Below are positions 8,995-17,783 of a stretch of DNA of 64,000 nucleotides, in pieces. A program made the translations under genes and the position numbers. Numbering within the stretch: the stretch's first letter is position 1; every line of letters begins with the position of its first letter. Origin of the DNA: an uncultured Sphingomonadaceae bacterium (GTDB lineage Bacteria; Pseudomonadota; Alphaproteobacteria; Sphingomonadales; Sphingomonadaceae); the NCBI GenBank assembly GCA_913060895.1, contig CAJXSN010000014.1, positions 1 to 64,000 on the forward strand, written 5' to 3'. The notes below the pieces were generated by a model. That model searched no databases and had not been told where the DNA came from. It was given only the letters and a program-made list of their open reading frames with translations.

Positions 8995-9903
8995 TCAGAT
9001 GCGTGTTTTCCGGCCGATAGCGAGAAAACTGCCGATCACGATCAATCCGGTGCCCATCAGGGTGGCCACGGTCACCTGTTCTCCGAAGAACATCCAGCCA
9101 AACAGCACGGCCCATAAAAAACCGGAATACTCTACCGGAACCAGTGCCTGGGCTTCTTCTCGCGCATAGGCCCAGGCCAGCAGCATTGCGCCCATCACTG
9201 TCAGTAGGGCGGCCCCGCTTATATCCAGCAGCGCGCCGGTGGTGGGCCATTCGAGCAGCCAGGGCGCAGCCACGGCCAGCACCAAAGCCGACACGCCACC
9301 GTGAAAGGTCGCTACTTCCGCCGGCCCTGCTGCCTGCGATTGCAGGCGGATGATGATGAAATTGAGTGCGTAGAGCATGGCAGAAAACAGGATGGCCGCC
9401 AGACCCAGCAGGGTTTGGGTGCCGCCCTGTGCTTCGCCCATCCGCCCAGCGACGATCACGACAGTTCCGGCAAACCCCAGCAAAGACGCGTAAACCGCTT
9501 TGCGCTGCACGGTTTCTTTCAGGATGATGGCAGCCAGATAGAGCGCGATCAACGGAGCGACGAAGGAAATCGCAATGGCTTCTGCAATGGGCAGTTTGGT
9601 GATGGCGTAGAAGAATGTCAGCGCCATGATCGCCGACACCGCCCCGCGCATTGCGTGCAGTTTCAACGCTTTTGCCCCCGGCCATCGTCCTCCGCGTGTC
9701 AGCCAGATCGGTGCGGCCAGCGCGCAGGACAGTGCCGCGCGCAGCAGGGTGGCGCTGTAAACGCCCGCTGCCAGTGCCGCGCCTTTCATGAATGCATCCA
9801 TCAGCGCCAGCAGGCCAACAGCGGCAAATGTCGCCGCGAGAGGCAGAAGAGCGTGATGACGCGGCATTGCGACTGCACTATCCCATTGCATGCGCTCGGT
9901 CAT
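8995..9903 (-). CDS. DMT-family (EamA) transporter
   Basis: A 302-residue inner-membrane protein with about ten hydrophobic helices arranged as two EamA repeats (for example LLALMDAFMKGAALAAGVY and FLWAVLFGWMFFGEQVTVATLMGTGLIVIGSFLAI). Drug/metabolite transporter family members export small metabolites or amphipathic compounds, but the substrate cannot be told from sequence. I chose the ATG at 9903, with AGGTG about 9 bases upstream. A TTG at 9924 would add seven residues. Confidence 0.88.
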   Translation of the reverse strand: MTERMQWDSAVAMPRHHALLPLAATFAAVGLLALMDAFMKGAALAAGVYSATLLRAALSCALAAPIWLTRGGRWPGAKALKLHAMRGAVSAIMALTFFYAITKLPIAEAIAISFVAPLIALYLAAIILKETVQRKAVYASLLGFAGTVVIVAGRMGEAQGGTQTLLGLAAILFSAMLYALNFIIIRLQSQAAGPAEVATFHGGVSALVLAVAAPWLLEWPTTGALLDISGAALLTVMGAMLLAWAYAREEAQALVPVEYSGFLWAVLFGWMFFGEQVTVATLMGTGLIVIGSFLAIGRKTRI

Positions 9904-10030
9904 CCTGTGCTTCACCTGATGCAATGAAAGCTCAGGATCGTGGCTAATTCAGCTTCCGGTAAGCGCAGATGCTTGATGATAAGCCTCAATTACGGCACTT
10001 TGGCCGCAACCTGGTGGATAACGGATAACC

Positions 10031-11458
10031 ATGATGACCAAATACACTCTGTCTTTGCTGACCGGCGCAGCACTGTGTCTTCCTGTTGCACTCAACGCGC
10101 AGGCTGCGCCCGAAAACCTGTTGCCCGAAGAGCGGCCGCAGATCGTACAGCCGGTGGCAGAGCCGGAATATAATGCGCCGACAACCGGCACACCACTGGA
10201 TTTGCCTGCTGAAGCCACAGCGACAGCACAGCCTGAAACCACGGCAACAGCCGTGCCTGAAACTATAGTAACAGTGCAACCGGTTGCCCCTGATACCCAG
10301 TCATGGAGTACCGATCAGACAATGGCGCTGGTGGCCGTTATCGATGGCATCGCGGCGGAAGGTCTGGACCCGGCGGATTACGACGCTGCCGGACTGCGCA
10401 TCGCCGCCAATGGCGACGCCGCTACGCTGAGCCGCGAAGCGAGCAAGCGGTTCGCATGGTTGGTCGAAGATGTGCGTGACGGGCGTACCCCGATGAGCGC
10501 CCGCAAACAGTGGTTCGTGATGGACCCTGATGCCGACCGGTACCGGACTGCGGAAGTGATGGAGCGTGCACTGGCCGATGGCGACATTGCTGGCGCACTG
10601 GCTTCGATTGCACCGGAGCATCCCGATTATGCGCGCCTGCGCAAGGAACTGGCGTCGGTCGATGCTCAGTCGAAGCAGGGCAAACTGATCCGCGCCAATA
10701 TGGACCGCTGGCGCTGGCTGCCGCGCGATCTGGGCAGCCAGTATCTGATCACCAACGTGCCGGAATACCAGCTGCGCCTGACGGTTAATGACAATATCGT
10801 GCGGACCTATCGCACCATTGTCGGCAAGCCCGGCCGCACGGCCACCCCGCAACTGGCGGAAAGCGTGGAAGGCGTCATCCTCAACCCGACATGGACCGTG
10901 CCGCAAAGTATCGTGAAGGGCGAAGGGCTGGGCGCGCGCGTGCTGGGCAACCCCGGATGGGCGCGATCGAAAGGCTATACCGCCACCAAAGGTGCCAATG
11001 GCTGGGTATCCGTCGTTCAGGGTTCCGGACCCGGCAATGCGCTGGGCAAGATGAAGCTGGATATGCCCAATCGCCACGCGATTTTCTTCCACGACACGCC
11101 CAGCCGCGGCCTGTTCCAGAACAGCGCACGGGCGCTCAGTCACGGCTGCATCCGTACAGAGCGTGCGTCCGAACTGGCCCTGACCTTGGCAATTTTGCAG
11201 GCCGGACTGACGGCGGAAGAGGGCGTAGAGAAACTGACAAGCGGGAAATATACGCGTGTCGCTTTTGAAAAAACGATGCCTGCCTACATCACCTATTTCA
11301 CGATGGCGCAGGACATTAACGGGAAGCTTTCGAAATTCCCTGATATTTATGACCGCGATGCGCCTGTGCTGGCATCACTGGATGCACCGCGCGTTGCCAA
11401 TCGCAGCCGGATCACCGATGAGCAGATTATCGTAATCGAGAATGATCCGCGGGCCTGA
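10031..11458 (+). CDS. L,D-transpeptidase, YcbB/LdtD-like (YkuD domain)
   Basis: A periplasmic peptidoglycan cross-linking enzyme forming 3-3 bonds between meso-DAP residues. The 475-residue protein has a signal peptide (MMTKYTLSLLTGAALCLPVALNAQA) and a Pro/Ala/Thr-rich linker to about residue 90. A helical region in the position of the YcbB scaffold follows, then the YkuD catalytic domain. The catalytic motif is SHGCIRTER with nucleophile C373, and His in IFFHDTP supports it. It converges on a second L,D-transpeptidase-type gene across 61 bases. Two adjacent ATGs (10031 and 10034) make the exact start uncertain by one codon. Confidence 0.93.
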   Translation: MMTKYTLSLLTGAALCLPVALNAQAAPENLLPEERPQIVQPVAEPEYNAPTTGTPLDLPAEATATAQPETTATAVPETIVTVQPVAPDTQSWSTDQTMALVAVIDGIAAEGLDPADYDAAGLRIAANGDAATLSREASKRFAWLVEDVRDGRTPMSARKQWFVMDPDADRYRTAEVMERALADGDIAGALASIAPEHPDYARLRKELASVDAQSKQGKLIRANMDRWRWLPRDLGSQYLITNVPEYQLRLTVNDNIVRTYRTIVGKPGRTATPQLAESVEGVILNPTWTVPQSIVKGEGLGARVLGNPGWARSKGYTATKGANGWVSVVQGSGPGNALGKMKLDMPNRHAIFFHDTPSRGLFQNSARALSHGCIRTERASELALTLAILQAGLTAEEGVEKLTSGKYTRVAFEKTMPAYITYFTMAQDINGKLSKFPDIYDRDAPVLASLDAPRVANRSRITDEQIIVIENDPRA

Positions 11459-11478
11459 AGCCGCTGAAACTTCGTGAA

Positions 11479-11513
11479 GCCAGACCTGCACCATTAACGG
11501 TAGCGGGTCTGGC
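11479..11513. terminator. Hairpin between convergent genes
   Basis: An 8-bp perfect stem (GCCAGACC with GGTCTGGC) and a 19-base loop sit between two convergent stops. There is no clear T-run on either strand, so termination from here may be weak. Confidence 0.4.
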
Positions 11514-11519
11514 TGAAGA

Positions 11520-12239
11520 TCAAAACATGCCAGGCTTCAGGATGTCGTCGCCGCGCACAGGATCGGGTTGCAGCACTTTCAGATTCAGTTTCGGTTCGGG
11601 CACAGGCTGAGCGACCTGATTGCCATCGGCGGCCAGCCCGAGGCTGTCGCAATAGAGCAGGCGTCCACCGGACAGGTTTAGCAGCGCGAGCCGGAATTGT
11701 TCTTCGCCCATTGCGAAACAGCCATTGGAGCGGCCAAGACGCCCCCAGCGTTCCAGATGCGATTGTTCGGCATAGGCGGCGCGGTGCATCACGATATAGC
11801 GGCGCAGCGCATTGTTATTGGTCTGATCGAGGCCGCCCAGACGAACCGATGTGCCATAGCGCCCCTTGTACCATTCCCAAGTTACATACGCGCCCTTGCT
11901 GGTCGCGTTCGAGCCTTCGACATTGGAATAGGAGTTGAGCCAGCCGTCATGTTCCGGATCGGAGCCGGCACCGTGGCTGACGAAATAGCTATCGACCCGG
12001 TTCAGCCCCAGATTGACGAAGTGGAAGCGTGGTTCACTGGAGCGCAGGCCGTAATCGGCAATGCCGACTATGTCGCGTTTCCAGATTGCGCTGCCCGCCT
12101 TGTCAAGCTCACGATTGGCAATGGCAAACAGTTCGCGGTCGCGCAGGCTGCCCGCCATCGGCTGGGCAAAGGCGCGTACAGGCGTGGCAGCGATTGCGCC
12201 TACTGCGAGAGAAGTCTTGATAAGATCGCGTCTGTTCAT
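11520..12239 (-). CDS. Murein L,D-transpeptidase catalytic-domain protein (YkuD_2 type)
   Basis: A 239-residue exported protein. The N-terminus NRRDLIKTSLAVGAIAATPVRAFA has a twin-Arg-like start and an AFA cleavage site. The core contains YFVSHGAGSDPEHDG and the motif RLGRSNGCFAMG, with C174 as candidate nucleophile in an SxGC context. This is the pattern of the murein L,D-transpeptidase catalytic-domain family (YkuD_2). Its activity is less well characterised than that of classical YkuD enzymes. It faces the YcbB-like gene tail to tail, suggesting a local cell-wall pair. The start ATG at 12239 places the signal peptide correctly. Confidence 0.85.
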   Translation of the reverse strand: MNRRDLIKTSLAVGAIAATPVRAFAQPMAGSLRDRELFAIANRELDKAGSAIWKRDIVGIADYGLRSSEPRFHFVNLGLNRVDSYFVSHGAGSDPEHDGWLNSYSNVEGSNATSKGAYVTWEWYKGRYGTSVRLGGLDQTNNNALRRYIVMHRAAYAEQSHLERWGRLGRSNGCFAMGEEQFRLALLNLSGGRLLYCDSLGLAADGNQVAQPVPEPKLNLKVLQPDPVRGDDILKPGMF

Positions 12240-12314
12240 ATCCAGTGCCTACCATAGCCAAGCTTAATCGCAGCTTGAAACAGGAATGCATCCCCTGTTC
12301 TGAAAGGTCTTGCC

Positions 12315-12539
12315 ATGAAAGCCCCTGCGATTCTTGTTCTGACTGTACTTGCCTGTGCCTGCAGCGTTCCCGCAGAGGTGGAAAGTGCATCGGGCCAGCA
12401 GGTTCGAACCGTGCGACCGGCTGCAGTGGAAACTGCCGGGCCAACACGCATATCAGCTGCTCGTCGGTTTCGTAATGCGGAAGCTGTCGTATCCATTACC
12501 CACCTAGCATTCGGGCAATTTTCCCGGAGTGGTGATTGA
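12315..12539 (+). CDS. Small putative lipoprotein
   Basis: A 74-residue ORF with ATG at 12315 and GAAAGG seven bases upstream. The N-terminus MKAPAILVLTVLACACSVPAEV has a hydrophobic segment and a lipobox-like LACAC, so a lipidated Cys at position 14 or 16 is likely. The rest has no recognised domain. It stands alone between two minus-strand genes. The following 148 bases (12540-12687) hold nothing I recognise. It could be a spurious ORF, although the ribosome site and lipobox argue otherwise. Confidence 0.45.
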   Translation: MKAPAILVLTVLACACSVPAEVESASGQQVRTVRPAAVETAGPTRISAARRFRNAEAVVSITHLAFGQFSRSGD

Positions 12540-12687
12540 GACCCCGTTCGCCACCTTGTGACGGACTTTCACGGTGGTTTGATCTCCATTTAGGAGAGAC
12601 GCAAAGCCGTGATCGCTGCCTTCACCACTGTGCAATCCGACATCGAATGATAAAAGACACGGCCTGTAGCCAGGAAGCGTTTGGCGG

Positions 12688-13221
12688 TCACTGCGCGCCG
12701 AGGATCATCCGGTCATCCGCAATCTCGACATTGTCGATGGCTGACAGGAAGGACTGGCCGAGCAGCGAGGTGTCCAGTCCTTCGGGAATGATGACTGCCT
12801 GAACATTGTGTCTGGCCATTCCGCCAACTTCGACTTCGCTCAACATGGCTGCCACGCCGTGGACATCGCCGCTGGCCCCGCGCCCGATCGGCCTGACATC
12901 GGCATCGTTCCAGCTCAGCCCTGCGGCGCTGGCATCGGCGGCTGTCAGCGCAATCACGCTGGCTCCGGTATCGACCATCATCCGCAAGGGTGCGCCGGCG
13001 ACAGCGACATCGGCATAGAAATGCCCATCGCCCTCCCGCACCAGCGTATGCCCGCCCTGGTACCATTGCGCAGTGGCCGGGGCGGATTTCTGCGCGGTGA
13101 TGCCTGTATTTTTCGCAAGAGCAGCATCCGATCCCTCCTCGGAACTGCCTTCAAGGCCAGGGGCCAGCGCCAGCACAATAGCACAAACGCCGAATACGAA
13201 AATGAGGGACCGTCCAATCAT
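12688..13221 (-). CDS. Retropepsin-like clan AA aspartic protease (TIGR02281 type)
   Basis: A 177-residue membrane-anchored protein with one N-terminal transmembrane segment (MIGRSLIFVFGVCAIVLALAP) and a periplasmic retropepsin-like fold. The catalytic motif VDTGASVIAL has D84-T85-G86, and the later GMARHNVQAVIIP and SLLGQSFLSAI segments match the family. Such single-domain proteases act as dimers; their substrates are unknown. It ends a minus-strand run starting at ispG. The upstream gene ends 24 bases before this start, so the two are probably co-transcribed. Confidence 0.85.
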   Translation of the reverse strand: MIGRSLIFVFGVCAIVLALAPGLEGSSEEGSDAALAKNTGITAQKSAPATAQWYQGGHTLVREGDGHFYADVAVAGAPLRMMVDTGASVIALTAADASAAGLSWNDADVRPIGRGASGDVHGVAAMLSEVEVGGMARHNVQAVIIPEGLDTSLLGQSFLSAIDNVEIADDRMILGAQ

Positions 13222-13245
13222 CCGCTGTGCTGTAAGGAACAGGGC

Positions 13246-14163
13246 TTAACCGCCTCTAAAGCTGTGCCGCGTGTTTTCCTGCGCCATGACCAGCATCGAG
13301 TTGGCGTGGCGCTGCGCCACTTCGCGCTGGTCCGTGCCGTATCCTCCGCCCAGCGCGCTGGCGACGGGGATGCCGCGCTGGCGGGCCTGCGCCACGACAT
13401 AGCGGTCGCGCGCTGCCAGCCCGTCATCACTCAGGGCCAGCCGCCCGAGCCGGTCGTCACGGTGCGGATCGACCCCTGCCTGATACAGAACGATGTCGGG
13501 CCGGATGGTGCCGAGCAGGGTGGGCAGGTGCGTTGCCAGAGTATCCAGATACGCTGCGTCTTCCATCCCGTCGGGCAGGGCGACATCCAGATCCGAACGG
13601 GCCTTGCGCACCGGGAAATTCTTGTCGGCATGCATGGAAAAGGTCACGATATCTTCGCGCCCCGCAGTCAGGCTGGCGGTCCCGTCGCCCTGATGGACAT
13701 CCAGATCGACCACCAGAATCCGCCTCGCATCACCGCTTGCAATCAGCCGATTGGCGCTCACCGCCAGATCGTTGAACACACAATATCCCGCGCCTGTATC
13801 ATGCAGCGCGTGATGGCTGCCCGCCGCACTGTTGGCGGCATAGCCATGCTGCATCGCCAGCTGTGCAGCCAGCCATGTCCCGCCATTGGTGTGTTGCACG
13901 CGGGCGGCGATGTGCGGCGTCACGGGAAAGCCGATCCGGCGCTCTTTCTCGCGCGGAACTGTCTGGGTCAGCACCTGCTCGACATAGGCCGGATCATGCA
14001 CTGCCTCCAGCCACTGCCGCGGGCAGGGATCGGGCGCATGCTCGGTCAACGCTGCGCCGCTATCGCGCAGGAGCATCATCACGAGCTGGTATTTGTCGAA
14101 TTTGAAGCTCCCCCGTTCCGGCGGCGGGGCCATGTAATCGACGTGATGGACGGCGTGCAGCAT
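13246..14163 (-). CDS. Histone deacetylase family protein
   Basis: A 305-residue member of the bacterial HDAC/acetylpolyamine amidohydrolase superfamily, Zn-dependent amide hydrolases. Visible signature: [18 protein letters not shown] with the paired active-site His (H117, H118), and [12 protein letters not shown] with Zn ligands D155 and H157. [11 protein letters not shown] carries the third metal Asp, and ALGGGYG the catalytic Tyr loop. The natural substrate is unknown; deacetylation of small molecules or protein lysines is possible. It lies between the aspartic protease and the thioredoxin-fold lipoprotein on one strand with short spacing, which suggests an operon but no clear shared pathway. 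Confidence 0.9.
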   Translation of the reverse strand: MLHAVHHVDYMAPPPERGSFKFDKYQLVMMLLRDSGAALTEHAPDPCPRQWLEAVHDPAYVEQVLTQTVPREKERRIGFPVTPHIAARVQHTNGGTWLAAQLAMQHGYAANSAAGSHHALHDTGAGYCVFNDLAVSANRLIASGDARRILVVDLDVHQGDGTASLTAGREDIVTFSMHADKNFPVRKARSDLDVALPDGMEDAAYLDTLATHLPTLLGTIRPDIVLYQAGVDPHRDDRLGRLALSDDGLAARDRYVVAQARQRGIPVASALGGGYGTDQREVAQRHANSMLVMAQENTRHSFRGG

Positions 14164-14175
14164 CGGGAGCGGGGG

Positions 14176-14697
14176 TTAATCCGCCACGCTCTCGGCCCTT
14201 GCCAGCAACGCAAGCTCCTCGAAAATCGCATCTTCGCTGCGGCTGGCCGCGTTGCGCCATGTCTTGGCAGTGTCGCGGTTCAGCAGCGTGCCTTCAGGCG
14301 AAACGACCATAACGGTCGGCGTGCCTTCCAGAACGTCGATACCAAACCGGCGGGCGACGTCCAGATTGTTGGCGTCGCCTGTCTGCGGCATCCCCACATT
14401 GACGTAAACCAGTTCGTATTGCTCGGCGATCAGTGCGGCAAAGCGCGGGGTTTCCAGCCAACCGGCAAGGGCGCGGCTATCATGGCACCAGTTCGCGCCC
14501 ATCGCGATCAGCACGCGTTTGCCAGAGGTTTGCGCAGCCGCCAGCGCTGCGTCGACTTCGGCCATAGCGTCCGTATCGGCGCTGGTGGTGTAGGCGCGGG
14601 CTTGGGGGTAATCGGCGGCTTTCCCGGCTGGCGCGGGCGTAGTTGTGCAGGCAGAGAGGCCCGCCGCCAGCAGCAGTGCAAGTAAGCTGCGCTTCAC
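14176..14697 (-). CDS. Thioredoxin-fold lipoprotein, Cys-X-X-Ser active site
   Basis: A 173-residue protein with a lipoprotein signal ([17 protein letters not shown], lipidated C17) and a thioredoxin-like domain ([19 protein letters not shown], later [19 protein letters not shown] with the cis-Pro loop). The usual WCxxC is WCHDS: C71 is kept and the second Cys is Ser74. It therefore cannot do classical dithiol exchange, but a monothiol or binding role is possible. The start is GTG at 14697, overlapping the ispG stop (GTGA), a strong sign of translational coupling. Confidence 0.85.
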   Translation of the reverse strand: MKRSLLALLLAAGLSACTTTPAPAGKAADYPQARAYTTSADTDAMAEVDAALAAAQTSGKRVLIAMGANWCHDSRALAGWLETPRFAALIAEQYELVYVNVGMPQTGDANNLDVARRFGIDVLEGTPTVMVVSPEGTLLNRDTAKTWRNAASRSEDAIFEELALLARAESVAD

Positions 14698-15833
14698 TCT
14701 GCAGCCACCGCATGCGGATCGAATGCGGTCGTCTCGCCTGCCTCGATCGCCGCGGCCTTCTCTTCCACCAGCTTCACGATATGGCCGAGCATGTCTTCGC
14801 TTTCGATGTGATGGTTTTTCACGCCCGAGAGGTAAACCATGTGTTTGCCATTGCCGCCGCCGGTCAGGCCGATATCCGTTTCGCGCGCTTCGCCCGGGCC
14901 GTTGACGACGCAGCCGAGGACGGACAGGCTCATCGGCGTTTTGATATGTTCCAGACGGCTTTCCAGCGCCTCGACCGTGCGGATCACGTCAAATCCCTGA
15001 CGTGAACAGCTGGGGCAGGACACCACCCGCACACCGCGCGTCCGCAGACCCAGAGCCTTGAGCATCTCGAACCCGACCTTCACCTCCTGCTCCGGCTCGG
15101 CGGACAGGGAGACGCGGATGGTGTCGCCAATCCCGGCCCATAGCAGGCTGCCGATGCCGATGGAGGATTTGACCGTCCCGCCGATCAGGCCGCCTGCCTC
15201 CGTAATGCCCAGATGCAGCGGGCAATCGACGGTTTCCGCCAGCGCATGATAGGCCGCCACGGCCAGAAACACGTCGCTCGCCTTCACCGCTACCTTGAAT
15301 TCGTGGAAATCGTGATCCTGCAACAGCTTGATATGGTCGAGCGCGCTTTCGACCAGAGCATCGGGGCACGGCTCTCCATATTTTTCCAGCAAGTCGCGTT
15401 CCAGCGAACCGGCGTTCACCCCGATGCGGATGGCGCAGCCATTGGCTTTCGCTGCGCGGACCACTTCGGCCACACGGTCGGACCCGCCGATATTGCCGGG
15501 GTTGATCCGCAGGCAGGCGGCACCTGCATCCGCCGCTTCCAGAGCGCGTTTGTAGTGAAAGTGGATGTCGGCCACGATCGGGATCTGCGCCGCCTTCACG
15601 ATCTGGTCGAAATTCTCGGTCGATTCCTCGGTCGGGCAGGACACACGGATTATGTCCGCACCCACATCCTCGCACCGCCGGATCTGGTCGATGGTTGCGC
15701 CCACATCTTCTGTCGGAGTGTTGGTCATCGTCTGAACGGTGATCGGCGCATCACCGCCAACCGGCACATTGCCGACCATGATCTGGCGGCAATCGCGGCG
15801 TTCAATGGTGCGCCAGGGGCGAATGGCATTCAT
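14694..15833 (-). CDS. ispG: (E)-4-hydroxy-3-methylbut-2-enyl-diphosphate synthase
   Basis: IspG (GcpE) makes HMBPP from MEcPP in the MEP isoprenoid pathway, with a [4Fe-4S] cluster. The 379-residue protein has the TIM-barrel part ([36 protein letters not shown]) and the C-terminal cluster ligands C273, C276 (CPSCSRQG) and C308 with E315 ([11 protein letters not shown]). The ATG at 15833 is chosen because it overlaps the stop of a tiny upstream ORF (ATGA). A start further upstream would add residues absent from the family. It leads a run with the thioredoxin-fold lipoprotein gene. Confidence 0.96.
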   Translation of the reverse strand: MNAIRPWRTIERRDCRQIMVGNVPVGGDAPITVQTMTNTPTEDVGATIDQIRRCEDVGADIIRVSCPTEESTENFDQIVKAAQIPIVADIHFHYKRALEAADAGAACLRINPGNIGGSDRVAEVVRAAKANGCAIRIGVNAGSLERDLLEKYGEPCPDALVESALDHIKLLQDHDFHEFKVAVKASDVFLAVAAYHALAETVDCPLHLGITEAGGLIGGTVKSSIGIGSLLWAGIGDTIRVSLSAEPEQEVKVGFEMLKALGLRTRGVRVVSCPSCSRQGFDVIRTVEALESRLEHIKTPMSLSVLGCVVNGPGEARETDIGLTGGGNGKHMVYLSGVKNHHIESEDMLGHIVKLVEEKAAAIEAGETTAFDPHAVAAE

Positions 15834-15955
15834 CGGTTGGTCTCTCGTGAAGCACTTTTGGAACACTTGGCAAACATGGAACAGGGCCCAAGGGAAGAAT
15901 AACCGGCCGCGGCCAGAGCAACCAGAGCGGCCAGACTGGCAACATGTTCCATCAT
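15830..15955 (-). CDS. Tiny hydrophobic ORF coupled to ispG
   Basis: A 41-codon ORF ([20 protein letters not shown], then [21 protein letters not shown]) whose TGA overlaps the ispG ATG as ATGA. Residues 5-22 are hydrophobic enough for one membrane helix or a signal-like segment, and the tail is basic with two Cys. No clear Shine-Dalgarno is visible before the double ATG. It could be a real small membrane protein, a leader peptide coupling translation into ispG, or chance. The family is not recognised. Confidence 0.4.
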   Translation of the reverse strand: MMEHVASLAALVALAAAGYSSLGPCSMFAKCSKSASRETNR

Positions 15956-16219
15956 ATAGGGGGTTTGCTGCGTATTTGCGACCGGTGTCATCGCCGCCTG
16001 ACTAGCAGCATTGGCCGCAGTAGGAAATTGTGCAATTCACCAACATCAACGGGCGGAGATGCCGAAACACTCCGCCCAATGTTTACAGCATGGCAACAGG
16101 GCCGCCCATGCCCATGAAACCCGCCCTGCCGGTGAACGGTCCGGGCGGGGCGCATGGCCGGGTGCGCTGGACCGGACGATCAGGGCCAGGCGGCGCTGGG
16201 CGCACACCCGGCCCAGTCC
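15956..16219. other. Intergenic region with GC-rich hairpins
   Basis: No gene is visible. It holds a hairpin at 16051-16077 (GGGCGGAG with CTCCGCCC). A longer stem lies at 16156-16213 (GGCCGGGTGCGC with GCGCACACCCGGCC, one bulge), directly beyond the stop of the minus-strand GNAT-SDR gene. The latter is a plausible terminator, without an obvious T-run. The ispG-side promoter should also lie here. Confidence 0.5.
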
Positions 16220-17728
16220 TTACGCAGCCTGCGCAGTCAGTTTCTCGGACAGGGTCCAGAGCTCTTCGGCCGTATCCTGATCCAGCGCGTAGCTGCGAAC
16301 GCCGCTGCCGGCGCTTTCGTCGTCCTGCTCAGCCACATGGCAATCTTCCAGATAGACGCCGCCCTTGCCCTCCAGCTCGGGCGCAGTCGCAGCGTAGCAG
16401 GTGGTGGCGGCGCCCTGGGGAATGTCTTTCCAGACAAAATTGCTTTCTTCCCCCGTCGCCCGGTCAATCAGGGCCTTCATGTCGTCTTCGGTCAGATGAC
16501 GGCCCAGATTGGTCCGGATGCCGCCGGGATGCAGGGCGTAGGCATGAATGCCCTTGTCAGCGTGGCGCTTTTCCAGCCCGACCGCATGCAGGATATTGGC
16601 AGTTTTCGCATTGCCGTAGGCAACCCATTTGTCATAGTCGCGATTGTCAAAATTGGGATCTTCCAGATTGACCGGGGCAAAATGGTGGCCCTGGCTGGCC
16701 AGATTGACGATGCGCGCGCTGCGCCCCTGCTTGGCGCCCTTCTCCACCAGCGGCAGCAATTCATTCGTCAGGCGGAAATGGCCCAGATGATTGGTGCCGA
16801 ACTGCATTTCGAAACCATCGGCGGTTTCGGCATAGGGGCAGGCCATCACGCCGGCATTGTTGATCAGCAGGTCGATTTTTTCAAACCGTTCGCGCGCTTC
16901 CTTGCCTGCCTGCGCCAGTTGCGCCTGATTGCCCAGATCGCAGACAAACGCCTCGATCTTGTCGTTGCCGGTGGCCTGCTTGATCTCCTCCACGGCGGCG
17001 TCGGCCTTTTCCGCGTCGCGTCCGGCCACGATTACATGCGCGCCGCGTGCCGCCATCGCGCGGGCAGTTTCCTGGCCCAGACCGGAATAGCCGCCGGTGA
17101 TGAAAGCGGTCTTGCCGCTCAGATCCGTGTTTGCCAGCACTTCGTCTGCCGTGCTGCTTTGTCCAAAATCGCTCATATTACAGTCTCCTTGAATGGATGG
17201 TCGTGGCTGATCGAGCCGCAGCTCGAACAGAAATTCATGGTCGGTCTGTTCGCCGACCTTAAATGTGATGTCGGCGATCTTATTGAAGCCATAACGGGCG
17301 TAAAAACGCTGTGCGCCCGTGTTTTCGCTCCACACCGACAGCTGAATGGCATCGTGGCCGTGCTGGCGTGCATGGGCAATGCTCCAATCCATCAGGGCCG
17401 CGCCGATCCCGCGCCCGGTGGCTTCGGGCTGGGTATAGAGCTGGCCCAGCGCGATGGGCTGCGCAGCATCGGAATGCCCGGCGTACCAGCTGGGATCGCG
17501 CAGTTTGACGAAGCCGAGCAGGCGGCCATTTGCCTTATCGACAGCCAGCCGGTGAACGCAGAAGCCGTCTGCGATCTCGGCGGCTACCGCTTCTTCCGAA
17601 TACACTTCAGCCAGAAACGCCGACAGATCCGCGTCGCTGTACAGATGCGCGAAGGCCGCGCAGAAACTGTTCCGGCCCAAAATGGCAAGCGGCTTGGTAT
17701 CGTCCAAATAAGCGGGGCGCAGGATCAT
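16220..17728 (-). CDS. GNAT acetyltransferase fused in frame to short-chain dehydrogenase
   Basis: One uninterrupted frame encodes a GNAT N-acetyltransferase domain (about residues 1-175; acetyl-CoA loop QLYTQPEATGRGIGAALM, then ENTGAQRFYARYGF). A short linker (DQPRPSIQGDCN) leads into a complete SDR of 318 residues. The SDR has a nucleotide loop TGGYSGLGQE, NNAGVM, a Ser in NLASQGHH and a catalytic YGNAK. The SDR resembles the retinol-dehydrogenase/WW-oxidoreductase-like branch. A good internal ribosome site lies before the SDR ATG at 17176. The locus may therefore make a fusion, a free SDR, or both. The GNAT start is ATG 17728; a GTG at 17755 is the alternative. Substrates are unknown. Confidence 0.75.
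   Translation of the reverse strand: MILRPAYLDDTKPLAILGRNSFCAAFAHLYSDADLSAFLAEVYSEEAVAAEIADGFCVHRLAVDKANGRLLGFVKLRDPSWYAGHSDAAQPIALGQLYTQPEATGRGIGAALMDWSIAHARQHGHDAIQLSVWSENTGAQRFYARYGFNKIADITFKVGEQTDHEFLFELRLDQPRPSIQGDCNMSDFGQSSTADEVLANTDLSGKTAFITGGYSGLGQETARAMAARGAHVIVAGRDAEKADAAVEEIKQATGNDKIEAFVCDLGNQAQLAQAGKEARERFEKIDLLINNAGVMACPYAETADGFEMQFGTNHLGHFRLTNELLPLVEKGAKQGRSARIVNLASQGHHFAPVNLEDPNFDNRDYDKWVAYGNAKTANILHAVGLEKRHADKGIHAYALHPGGIRTNLGRHLTEDDMKALIDRATGEESNFVWKDIPQGAATTCYAATAPELEGKGGVYLEDCHVAEQDDESAGSGVRSYALDQDTAEELWTLSEKLTAQAA
17174..17190 (-). promoter_or_regulatory. Internal ribosome binding site and SDR start
   Basis: AAGGAGA (17190-17184) sits seven bases upstream of ATG 17176-17174, which opens the SDR half (MSDFGQSST). 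This suggests the SDR was, or still is, translated on its own and that the upstream GNAT gene has lost its stop codon. Confidence 0.6.
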
Positions 17729-17783
17729 AAGACCCTGCGCCCCTACAATTTTCACCTGCTAAGGTGAAGTCTTGGATTGGCAA

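Noticed and set aside
12808-14685. A 625-residue plus-strand ORF
   Set aside because: It spans the antisense of three recognisable minus-strand genes and has no coherent domain.
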